Below are positions 47,048 through 54,057 of a stretch of DNA of 64,000 bases, piece by piece. Position 1 is the stretch's first letter. Every line of letters starts with the position of its first letter. The stretch spans positions 311,501 to 375,500 of the forward strand of contig NC_008255.1 in the NCBI RefSeq assembly GCF_000014145.1, read 5' to 3'. The notes below the pieces were generated by a model. That model saw only the letters and a list, made by a program, of their open reading frames with translations, was not told the DNA's origin and ran no database searches. Origin of the DNA: Cytophaga hutchinsonii ATCC 33406 (lineage in GTDB: Bacteria; Bacteroidota; Bacteroidia; Cytophagales; Cytophagaceae). The position numbers were made by a program, and so were the translations under genes.

Positions 47048-47578
47048 ATGAAAAGCACCTTAGTAGCATTACTTGTATGCATATCTTATTCAACGTTTGC
47101 TCAGCTTTCGGACGCAGATCTTAACCGGTTGAAATATAAGACAGACAGCGCAGCATCTTTATTGCATGCAAAATTAATTGACAAAAAAGAAACGGTCCTT
47201 AGAACCACGTTTATCGTAGATACATTTAAAATTGAAAAATTGCTTCAGTTAAAGCTGACTGCTGATACGTCTCAGGCAGAGCTCGTTACAGCAATTGTTG
47301 ATTCTGAAATAGAATATGATATTTTAATGAATAAATATTATAAAGCATTATTAGGCTTGCACGATGATGAAGGAAAAAAATTGTTAACTGCAGCGCAAAA
47401 AAAATGGCTTAAGTACCGTGATGAAGAAATTGTCATGACTGAAAAATTTTATAATGAGCAACATATCGGTGATGCAAAAACAAAAGAGATTGCCAAAGCA
47501 AGAGAACATCTGGAGTTAACCAAAGCCCGCGTGATTGAATTGTTTAAACACATCGAAGAGAATTCGAAAAATAAATAA
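47048..47578 (+). CDS. Exported DUF1311-like protein
   Basis: The 176-residue protein has a signal peptide ending in TFAQ and a helical mature part. The region TAAQKKWLKYRDEEIVMTE resembles the DUF1311 (LprI-type) signature, in which a QxxWxxYRD motif precedes a helix. LprI-type proteins are lysozyme-inhibitor-like in some bacteria, but no function can be assigned here. It is encoded 39 bases after kdsD and 57 bases before manC on the same strand. Confidence 0.65.
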   Translation: MKSTLVALLVCISYSTFAQLSDADLNRLKYKTDSAASLLHAKLIDKKETVLRTTFIVDTFKIEKLLQLKLTADTSQAELVTAIVDSEIEYDILMNKYYKALLGLHDDEGKKLLTAAQKKWLKYRDEEIVMTEKFYNEQHIGDAKTKEIAKAREHLELTKARVIELFKHIEENSKNK

Positions 47579-47635
47579 CGCATCAGATCTTTTTATAATT
47601 AAACACTTAACGTTTGGTTAAGTATTACCTACAAC

Positions 47636-48712
47636 ATGGATATAAATAATTATGCCGTAATAATGGCAGGGGGGATAGGAAGCAGGTTCTGGCCGTTTAG
47701 CCGGACAAAATATCCGAAACAGTTTCACGATGTACTTGGTACCGGTGCTACCCTTATTCAGCAGACGGTAAACAGATTTAAAAATATTTGTCCGCCGGAA
47801 AATATCATTATTGTTACAAATAAGGATTATGTTGGCTTAGTAAAAGAGCAATTACCCTTTTTACAGGATCACCAGATTCTTGCTGAACCTATTGGCAGAA
47901 ACACAGCCCCATGTCTGGCATATGCTTCTTATAAAATATTGCAGCGTGATAAAAATGCAAATATTGTTGTTGCTCCATCTGATCACATTATTCTGCAGGA
48001 AAAAGAGTTTGAAAATGTAATAGTTGAAGCACTTCAGGCTACAGAGCAGGCTGATATTCTTATAACATTGGGAATGAAGCCAACACGCCCTGATACAGGT
48101 TATGGATATATTCAGTATATCGATGAGAAAAAACTCCGTATTAAAAAGGTAAAAACATTTACTGAAAAACCGGCGCTTGAACTGGCTATTAAATTTATTG
48201 AAAGCGGTGAGTTTGTCTGGAATGCAGGGATCTTCATATTCAATGCACAGACAATTGTAGACGCCATTAAAAAACACTTGCCTGAAATGGACGAGGTGTT
48301 TACGGAAGGGAGCGGATTATACTGGACGGATAAAGAAAATGATTTCATTAATAAGGCATATTCCCGTTGCGGCAATATTTCTATTGATTATGGGATCATG
48401 GAAAAATCAGACAATGTGTATGTAATGCTGGCCGATTTCGGTTGGTCTGATTTAGGTACATGGAAATCATTGTTTGAAAATATGCCTAAGAATGATGATG
48501 GAAATGTAATAGACGGTAATGTACTTACGTATGATGCTAAAGATACTATTATAAAAACACCTAAAAATAAACTTGTAGTTGTTGAAGGCCTGGAAGGCTA
48601 TATTGTAGCGGAGTTTGACGATGTACTGATGATCTGCCGCAAGGAGAATGAGCAACGTGTGAAAGATTTTGTTTCAGATGTAAAAGCAACACAGGATAAA
48701 CGGTTCGTGTAA
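47636..48712 (+). CDS. manC: Mannose-1-phosphate guanylyltransferase
   Basis: The 358-residue protein is a GDP-mannose pyrophosphorylase. The nucleotide-binding start is AVIMAGGIGSRFWPFSRTKY followed by PKQFHDVLG. Other landmarks are ENIIIVTNKDYVGLV, AEPIGRNTAPCLAYAS and FTEKPALELA with FVWNAGIFIF. It makes GDP-mannose for polysaccharide, O-antigen and glycoprotein synthesis. It lacks the C-terminal isomerase domain of bifunctional ManC/AlgA, so a separate phosphomannose isomerase would be required. It closes with a perfect palindromic terminator. Confidence 0.94.
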   Translation: MDINNYAVIMAGGIGSRFWPFSRTKYPKQFHDVLGTGATLIQQTVNRFKNICPPENIIIVTNKDYVGLVKEQLPFLQDHQILAEPIGRNTAPCLAYASYKILQRDKNANIVVAPSDHIILQEKEFENVIVEALQATEQADILITLGMKPTRPDTGYGYIQYIDEKKLRIKKVKTFTEKPALELAIKFIESGEFVWNAGIFIFNAQTIVDAIKKHLPEMDEVFTEGSGLYWTDKENDFINKAYSRCGNISIDYGIMEKSDNVYVMLADFGWSDLGTWKSLFENMPKNDDGNVIDGNVLTYDAKDTIIKTPKNKLVVVEGLEGYIVAEFDDVLMICRKENEQRVKDFVSDVKATQDKRFV

Positions 48713-48736
48713 GACTGTTTATTCTTTCTGTAAAAT

Positions 48737-48768
48737 AAAAAAACCATTCCGATCGGAATGGTTTTTTT
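48737..48768. terminator. Bidirectional terminator between manC and gapN
   Basis: A 32-base perfect palindrome with A-run and T-run ends lies 25 bases after manC and 26 bases after the convergent gapN gene. It can stop transcription from both sides. Confidence 0.92.
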
Positions 48769-48793
48769 ATTGGGTGTATATTAAATTCTCTGA

Positions 48794-50431
48794 CTAGAAA
48801 ATAAAATCTGTCGATAAGAATTTAGAAGAACGTTCTTTAATAATGTCTGTTAACATTTCCTTGTTCACATCAATTTCTTTTGCTGCAACCATAGAACGGA
48901 TACTGAATGTACGCAGCGCATCTGAAACAGATAACGTGCCTTCTCCTGAATCTTTTCTGCCTGTGAACGGATATACATCCGGACCACGCTGACATTGACT
49001 GTTAATATTCAAACGGCAAACCTGATTTACGAGATTATCAATCAACGTAGCCATTTCATCATTATCTGTACCGAAGATACTTGCCTGCTGGCCGTAATTT
49101 GATTCAACCATGTACTGAATAACTTCTTCAATTTTATCGTAAGCAACAATCGGAACAACAGGTCCGAATTGTTCTTCGTAATACAATTTCATTTTATTGT
49201 TTACCGGATATACCACTGCCGGGGCATAGAAGGTATGCTCAATAGTACCGCCGCCTGCATTGATTACTTTAGCGCCATGTACTTCCGCATCTTCAATCAA
49301 TTCCTTTAACAGGCCTGGTTTTTCCGGCTCTGGTAAAGGTGTGATCTGTGCGCCGTTTTCCCATGGCATACCCCACTTCAATCCTTCAACTTCTTTCAGG
49401 AATTTGTTGATGAATGTATCGACAACATTTTTCTGAACGAAAATAATTTTTAATGCCGTGCAACGTTGGCCATTATAGGATAAAGAACCTAATGCACATT
49501 CTTTTACAGCAAGATCAAGATCTGCGTGGTTTAAAACAATAGCCGGATTCTTCGCTTCCAGGGCAAGAACCGAACGTAAGCGATTTGGTCTTGGATGCTG
49601 CATCTTCATGATGTTTGCAGACTTACTTGTACCAATGAAAGCTAACACATCAATTTTTCCCGTTGTCATCAATGGTCCAACGGTAGCACGGCCGCGGCCG
49701 AATACTACATTGATTACACCTTTAGGGAAAGAATCTCTGAATGCCTCAAGTAACGGGCGGTGCAGCAATACACCAATTTTAGCTGGCTTGAAGATCACGG
49801 TATTTCCCATGATTAACGCCGGAATCAAGGTTGTGAATGTTTCATTTAACGGATAGTTGTATGGTCCCATGCACAATACAACACCAAGCGGGCTCCGTCT
49901 GATCTTTCCGATGATGCCTTGCTCAAACTGAAAGTTTGAAGAAGTACGGTCTAACTTTTTGTATGCCTCAATGGTATCTAAAATATATTCTACCGTACGG
50001 TCAAATTCTTTTTCAGAGTCTTTAATGTTTTTACCAATTTCCCACATCAATGTTTTTACCACTTCTGTGCGTTTTGATTTCATGGCTTTAACAAACTTCT
50101 CCATGGCACGGATACGGCCTTCAACAGACATAGTCGGCCATTCGCCGGTACCATTTTTATATGCACCGATTGCAGCATTCAACGCATCTGTTGCTTCTGT
50201 TTCTGTAAGCAGGGGAGTAGAACCCAATAATTTTTGTTCCGGACCATTTGCTGTCTGAACGCAAACAGGTGAAAAAATGTCCTGTACCGGACCACTCCAT
50301 ATTTTTATTTCTCCATTAACCAGGTATTCTTTTTGGTGAACAGGCTCTCCGTAGGCATATTCAGCCGGAATATCAGATTCCTTTGGGAATATTGCCGCTA
50401 GTTTTTCGTTTACAACTTCTACAGTATTCAT
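48794..50431 (-). CDS. gapN: NADP-dependent (non-phosphorylating) glyceraldehyde-3-phosphate dehydrogenase-like aldehyde dehydrogenase
   Basis: The 545-residue protein is a complete aldehyde dehydrogenase. The catalytic cysteine is in [13 protein letters not shown] (Cys324), the general-base glutamate in [11 protein letters not shown], the cofactor segment in [17 protein letters not shown] and the Rossmann GTSKSANIM. The long N-terminus and the [20 protein letters not shown] block match GapN-type proteins, which make 3-phosphoglycerate and NADPH in one step. The family assignment is by overall sequence; substrate specificity was not tested. It follows an ArsR regulator gene by 27 bases. Confidence 0.88.
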   Translation of the reverse strand: MNTVEVVNEKLAAIFPKESDIPAEYAYGEPVHQKEYLVNGEIKIWSGPVQDIFSPVCVQTANGPEQKLLGSTPLLTETEATDALNAAIGAYKNGTGEWPTMSVEGRIRAMEKFVKAMKSKRTEVVKTLMWEIGKNIKDSEKEFDRTVEYILDTIEAYKKLDRTSSNFQFEQGIIGKIRRSPLGVVLCMGPYNYPLNETFTTLIPALIMGNTVIFKPAKIGVLLHRPLLEAFRDSFPKGVINVVFGRGRATVGPLMTTGKIDVLAFIGTSKSANIMKMQHPRPNRLRSVLALEAKNPAIVLNHADLDLAVKECALGSLSYNGQRCTALKIIFVQKNVVDTFINKFLKEVEGLKWGMPWENGAQITPLPEPEKPGLLKELIEDAEVHGAKVINAGGGTIEHTFYAPAVVYPVNNKMKLYYEEQFGPVVPIVAYDKIEEVIQYMVESNYGQQASIFGTDNDEMATLIDNLVNQVCRLNINSQCQRGPDVYPFTGRKDSGEGTLSVSDALRTFSIRSMVAAKEIDVNKEMLTDIIKERSSKFLSTDFIF

Positions 50432-50458
50432 ACTACTATTATGTATTGATTAATAAGG

Positions 50459-50770
50459 TTAGTTTAATGAGTTAAAGTAAGAAGAAAAAAGAGCTTTCGC
50501 TTTTTCCCAATTGCTCACCTCTATGCAGTAACAGGTTCTTGGCCCGTCGTCTTTTCCGTAGATCAGGCCAGCTTCCTTTAATTCTTTAATGTGCTGCGAA
50601 ATGGTAGATTGAGATAAACCAATTTCTTCTGTTAGTTCACCGCAAAAACAGGTGTTTTTATCAAGCATCAGCTTTAAGATCGAAATACGTGCGGGATGCG
50701 ACAAGGCTTTTGCAATGCGCACCAGCTTTTCTTCTTCCGACGATAAATTCTGTTCTTTAATAACCGGCAT
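50459..50770 (-). CDS. ArsR-family transcriptional regulator
   Basis: The 103-residue protein begins at the ATG at 50770, which gives a normal ArsR length; a longer frame adds a hydrophobic leader that looks untranslated. The winged helix is seen in RIAKALSHPARISILKLML, the recognition helix in GLSQSTISQHIKELKEAGLI and the wing in GPRTCYCIEV. CFCGELTEE is present between, and Cys residues there and in TCYCIE could bind metal or sense thiols. It lies 27 bases before gapN in the same orientation. It may autoregulate and control gapN. Confidence 0.88.
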   Translation of the reverse strand: MPVIKEQNLSSEEEKLVRIAKALSHPARISILKLMLDKNTCFCGELTEEIGLSQSTISQHIKELKEAGLIYGKDDGPRTCYCIEVSNWEKAKALFSSYFNSLN

Positions 50771-51025
50771 ATAATGAGTTTTCTTATCTAATCGTAAAGA
50801 TACGATTGGATTTTTAAAAGGCAATAAATAGTGATAAAAGTATTCGTAATTAATTGCTTGTATTTGATAATCAATACTATTTGCGGGTATTTTTATGTTT
50901 GCCCAGAACACAGCAATGCTTAATAATCGAAAAATAATAGAGGAAAAATACAAAAGCCGTAATACATCAGACACAAGGAATAATGTATTACGGCAATAAG
51001 AAACGCACTTTTTCAGATCAAGGTA

Positions 51026-51676
51026 TTACAAATTTTCGGTAGAAGTACCCAGGTCATAAATCTCACGGATTGATTTTAATGCATTGTTAAAATCAATTTC
51101 CAGATCAATTAATTTACCTGTATGTATATCAAATACCCAGCCGTGCACTTCCGGAAAGCCTTCGTTTAAGTATCTTTTCTGCCATACGGCCATTTTGATA
51201 ATATTGATACACTGCTCCTGAACATTCAGTTCTACTAATCGGTTGTATCTTGCTGTTTCATCTGCAATAGCATTCAATTCGTTTTTATGTAAACGGTATA
51301 CATCGCGAATGTTTCTTAGCCATGGATTTAGAATTCCCAAATCAACACTCTGCATCGCTGCTTTTACACCGCCGCATAAATAATGGCCGCACACAACAAT
51401 ATGTTTTACGCCTAAATGCTTAACAGCATATTCAATAACAGAAGCAGAGCTGTTATCGTTATTGGGTACCAGATTGGCAATATTTCTGTGGACAAATACT
51501 TCGCCTGGTTTAGCACCCATAATAGCTTCAGCAGTTACACGGCTATCGCTGCAGCCAATGAAAAGATAATCCGGATTTTGACCTTCAGATAACTGATCAA
51601 AGAATTCGCTGTTTGTTCTGTTTTTCTCAGCCAGCCACTTACGGTTGTTTTCAAATATTTGGTTGTACTCAAGCAT
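51026..51676 (-). CDS. can: Beta-class carbonic anhydrase
   Basis: The 216-residue protein has the zinc ligands and catalytic dyad of beta carbonic anhydrases: Cys42-Asp44-Arg46 in LFIGCSDSRVTAEA, and His98 and Cys101 in VVCGHYLCGGVKAA. The segment EVFVHRNIANLVP and later WVFDIHTGKLIDLEIDF also fit. It interconverts CO2 and bicarbonate in the cytoplasm, supplying bicarbonate for carboxylation reactions. Single gene on the minus strand; the upstream gap holds the terminator of the neighbouring membrane protein gene. Confidence 0.95.
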   Translation of the reverse strand: MLEYNQIFENNRKWLAEKNRTNSEFFDQLSEGQNPDYLFIGCSDSRVTAEAIMGAKPGEVFVHRNIANLVPNNDNSSASVIEYAVKHLGVKHIVVCGHYLCGGVKAAMQSVDLGILNPWLRNIRDVYRLHKNELNAIADETARYNRLVELNVQEQCINIIKMAVWQKRYLNEGFPEVHGWVFDIHTGKLIDLEIDFNNALKSIREIYDLGTSTENL

Positions 51677-51777
51677 AATTATTTTTTTTATTTAATAAAC
51701 ATTCTGTAGTAATTCTGTAGTTGGAGATATATTTTTTGAATATATCAAAAAAATGCGATAATCGATAGCATAAAATT

Positions 51778-51814
51778 AAAAAACAGAATCCTGAATGGCC
51801 AGATTCTGTTTTAA
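51778..51814 (-). terminator. Terminator upstream of the carbonic anhydrase gene
   Basis: Perfect 11-bp arms 51780-51790 and 51802-51812 around an 11-base loop, with a T-run on the minus strand, end the 51871-52404 gene. Confidence 0.85.
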
Positions 51815-51832
51815 TTTACACTAATTAAACGA

Positions 51833-51883
51833 ACAAACTTCTTAATATCAACGCATTTTATGCGTTGATATTAAGAAGTTTGT
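51833..51883 (-). repeat. Perfect 24-bp inverted repeat containing a stop codon
   Basis: Arms 51833-51856 and 51860-51883 are identical complements around a 3-base loop. The stop codon (51871-51873) and last codons of the membrane protein gene lie in the right arm. No T-run follows, and a separate terminator lies 20 bases further on. Confidence 0.9.
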
Positions 51884-52404
51884 ATATATATAGCATAATA
51901 TCTTGTACTGATTGAAAACAGCCATACGCCAACTAAAGAATAGAATACACTGTTTTTAGGCCAGAAAGCATAAATAATACATAAGATAATGGCCATTAAA
52001 CGCGGCAGCCAGATTTGATGATCAAAATTCACAAACGGAGTGAAATGCATGCTTATGAAAGCTGCCAATAAAAGAAAAATCGGTTTTATTCTGGAGGTAA
52101 AAAAAGCTTCCGTATCTGAATAATCATCTACATGCGTCAGGCAGTTTACCATAAGCAAAAATACCAAAGGCGGGAACAGATAAAGCCAGTAAGCGAAATA
52201 CGTTATATGGCTAAGCTGTGGGGAAAATTTAAAAAAGATGAATACGTTGTGTACACCGATTTCTGTAACCATTATCAGCGTAATAAGATAAGGCGTATAC
52301 CAGGACGAGGAATCCATAAAGTGTTTCCATTGCCCGAAGAGATCGCTGAGCGCAATACCATAAATCAGTAATGGAATAAATAACAAATACTCTACAATAT
52401 CCAT
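51871..52404 (-). CDS. Hypothetical integral membrane protein
   Basis: The 177-residue protein has about five hydrophobic helices (MDIVEYLLFIPLLIYGIALS, then YTPYLITLIMVTEIGVHNVF) and short polar loops. No family was recognised. Its last four codons and stop are inside a 24-bp perfect hairpin, so the mRNA end is strongly structured. It may be a transporter or scaffold; no function assigned. Single gene on the minus strand. Confidence 0.62.
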   Translation of the reverse strand: MDIVEYLLFIPLLIYGIALSDLFGQWKHFMDSSSWYTPYLITLIMVTEIGVHNVFIFFKFSPQLSHITYFAYWLYLFPPLVFLLMVNCLTHVDDYSDTEAFFTSRIKPIFLLLAAFISMHFTPFVNFDHQIWLPRLMAIILCIIYAFWPKNSVFYSLVGVWLFSISTRYYAIYIQTS

Positions 52405-52587
52405 GACGGAACAGGGTTAAAAAGTGCAATTATTTTTAAAAGATGCTGCAAGTTAAATATATTTTAAATCAGTTTTTTAGTTTTAGGGCATCAGCCAGTT
52501 TATATATTTTTTGTTATGAATTTCATAAGCTTCTTCCTCTTTTAAAAAATAGGAATTCATATAGGTGTTTATTAGTAGAGATTAAAT

Positions 52588-52619
52588 TCTATGCAATAAC
52601 AAAGTTGTTATTGCATAGA
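52588..52619 (-). repeat. 15-bp inverted repeat containing a stop codon
   Basis: Arms 52588-52602 and 52605-52619 pair perfectly around a two-base loop. The stop codon at 52608-52610 lies in the right arm. No T-run follows, as in the hairpin at 51833-51883. Confidence 0.85.
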
Positions 52620-53072
52620 TGTATTGCTGGCAGCTCTTCTAATGATCCAGGAACCAAAAATGATTTCATCAAAACATTCGCCTTGTATATTTTCGGTCGT
52701 GAGTGTCATTTCCCATTCACCTGAATAGGTGTCGGATTCCGCATCATAAACACCTGAATAAATTACTGGCGGATGTACTTTTGAATCGTCTATTTGTATT
52801 TTCCCATCTTCATTCATAAAATAAAAACAGGGATATTGTTTTGTAAAGCTTATAATATCACCATCAGCAAACCCGCTAACAGTTATAATGCCTTTCATGA
52901 TACCTTTTACTTCATCATCAATACAAGTACCAGTCAATGATCCACTGTTATCGGAGAGCTGCAGGCAGAAAGTTGTGTCGGGATGGTTTTCAGGATAAAG
53001 AATCATGCATTCAGGGTCATAATTAAAGCTGCCTAGCCATTTCCCCGAAAGAGTATTTGAAGCGTTCATCAT
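52608..53072 (-). CDS. Hypothetical cytoplasmic beta-rich protein
   Basis: A 154-residue protein without signal peptide, rich in beta strands and acidic residues (GKWLGSFNYDPECMILYPEN, then SLTGTCIDDEVKGIMKGI). The overall shape resembles small lipocalin-like proteins, but this is speculative. The start is the ATG at 53072; a second ATG is one codon downstream. The gene follows rlmB by 60 bases, with a strong hairpin in between, so its transcript probably begins after that hairpin or within it. Confidence 0.55.
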   Translation of the reverse strand: MMNASNTLSGKWLGSFNYDPECMILYPENHPDTTFCLQLSDNSGSLTGTCIDDEVKGIMKGIITVSGFADGDIISFTKQYPCFYFMNEDGKIQIDDSKVHPPVIYSGVYDAESDTYSGEWEMTLTTENIQGECFDEIIFGSWIIRRAASNTSMQ

Positions 53073-53084
53073 TTAAAAAATTAT

Positions 53085-53127
53085 ATCAAACAACATACGT
53101 GCAGGTATTGCATGTATGTTGTTTGAT
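53085..53127 (-). terminator. Hairpin between rlmB and the following gene
   Basis: Arms 53085-53103 and 53109-53127 pair over 19 bases (one G-T wobble) around a 5-base loop, 5 bases after the rlmB stop. On the minus strand ATAATTTTTTAAATG follows, so it can act as the rlmB terminator, while lying only 12 bases before the next start codon. Confidence 0.8.
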
Positions 53128-53132
53128 ACGTA

Positions 53133-53939
53133 CTATTTTGATTGTTGTTTCAATCGCTGTCTTGTTACTTCTGATAAGATCATGCCGGTTGCAACGGAAA
53201 CATTCAAAGAGTTAATATGTCCGCTCATAGGTATGGTAACATGTGCATCTGCATACCGCAGCAGGTCCATGCTGATTCCATCTTCTTCGCTGCCCATCAG
53301 AATAACACATGGGTCGGTGAGATCTTCGTCGTATACATTGATGCTTGCTTTTTCTGAACATGCGATAATGCGCAGGCCGCACTGTTTAAGATATTTTACC
53401 GTATCGATCAAATGATCCACACGGCAAACCGGAATGTGGTATAACGCACCGGCAGATGTTTTAACCGCATCGCTGTTTAATTGAGCGGCACCTCTTGAAG
53501 GAACGATCATGGCATCCACTCCCAAACACTCTGCACTCCGTGCAACTGCACCAAAATTACGTACATCTGTTACACGGTCAAGCATTACCAGCAATGGGTT
53601 TTTGCCGCTTTCAAAACAGGCAGATACGATGTTATCTAACGAAGCAAAATTGATAGCCGATAAATAACAAATAACACCCTGGTGATTTTTGCGCGTTACG
53701 CGGTCCAGTTTTTCAACCGGAACTTTTATCACAGGTACTTTAACACGATTCGCTAATTCAAACAATTCCTGAACAACTGCCTGTTCAATATTTCGCTGTA
53801 TTAAGATCTTGTCGATTTCTTTGCCAGCTTCCAGAGCCTCAATCACCGGGCGGATCCCGAAAATCATATCTTTGTCGTTAGCAGGTTTGTTTTCATCGTA
53901 TGACGAAGAAAACCGTTTCTTTGGGTAGTTTCTATCCAT
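53133..53939 (-). CDS. rlmB: 23S rRNA (guanosine-2'-O-)-methyltransferase RlmB (SpoU family)
   Basis: The probable start is the ATG at 53939, which gives the usual 268 residues; a longer frame adds 22 residues. The N-terminal substrate-binding part contains MIFGIRPVIEALEAG. The SpoU trefoil-knot methyltransferase has MLDRVTDVRNFGAVARSAEC, VILMGSEEDGISMDLL and ITIPMSGHINSLNVSVATG-like segments (TIPMSGHINSLNVSVA). It methylates G2251 in the 23S rRNA peptidyl-transferase loop. It sits downstream of the DUF2723 gene. Confidence 0.93.
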   Translation of the reverse strand: MDRNYPKKRFSSSYDENKPANDKDMIFGIRPVIEALEAGKEIDKILIQRNIEQAVVQELFELANRVKVPVIKVPVEKLDRVTRKNHQGVICYLSAINFASLDNIVSACFESGKNPLLVMLDRVTDVRNFGAVARSAECLGVDAMIVPSRGAAQLNSDAVKTSAGALYHIPVCRVDHLIDTVKYLKQCGLRIIACSEKASINVYDEDLTDPCVILMGSEEDGISMDLLRYADAHVTIPMSGHINSLNVSVATGMILSEVTRQRLKQQSK

Positions 53940-54023
53940 GTTCAATATGCTGCACAGGCAGCACGCTATTTTTATATTCTGTGAATGTGCATCCTGTATG
54001 CACATCCGGTTTGTATAGAGCGT

Positions 54024-54055
54024 AAAAAATCCCCCGAGCTATCGGGGGATTTTTT
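54024..54055 (-). terminator. Terminator of the DUF2723 gene
   Basis: A perfect 14-bp stem (54024-54037 with 54042-54055) and a 4-base loop with A- and T-runs on the two sides. It lies right at the stop of the DUF2723 gene and separates it from rlmB. Confidence 0.95.
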
Positions 54056-54057
54056 AT

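Noticed and set aside
52443-52724. 93-residue plus-strand frame near the hypothetical cytoplasmic gene
   Set aside because: It crosses the 15-bp hairpin and the 3' end of the opposite-strand gene, and its composition is not protein-like.
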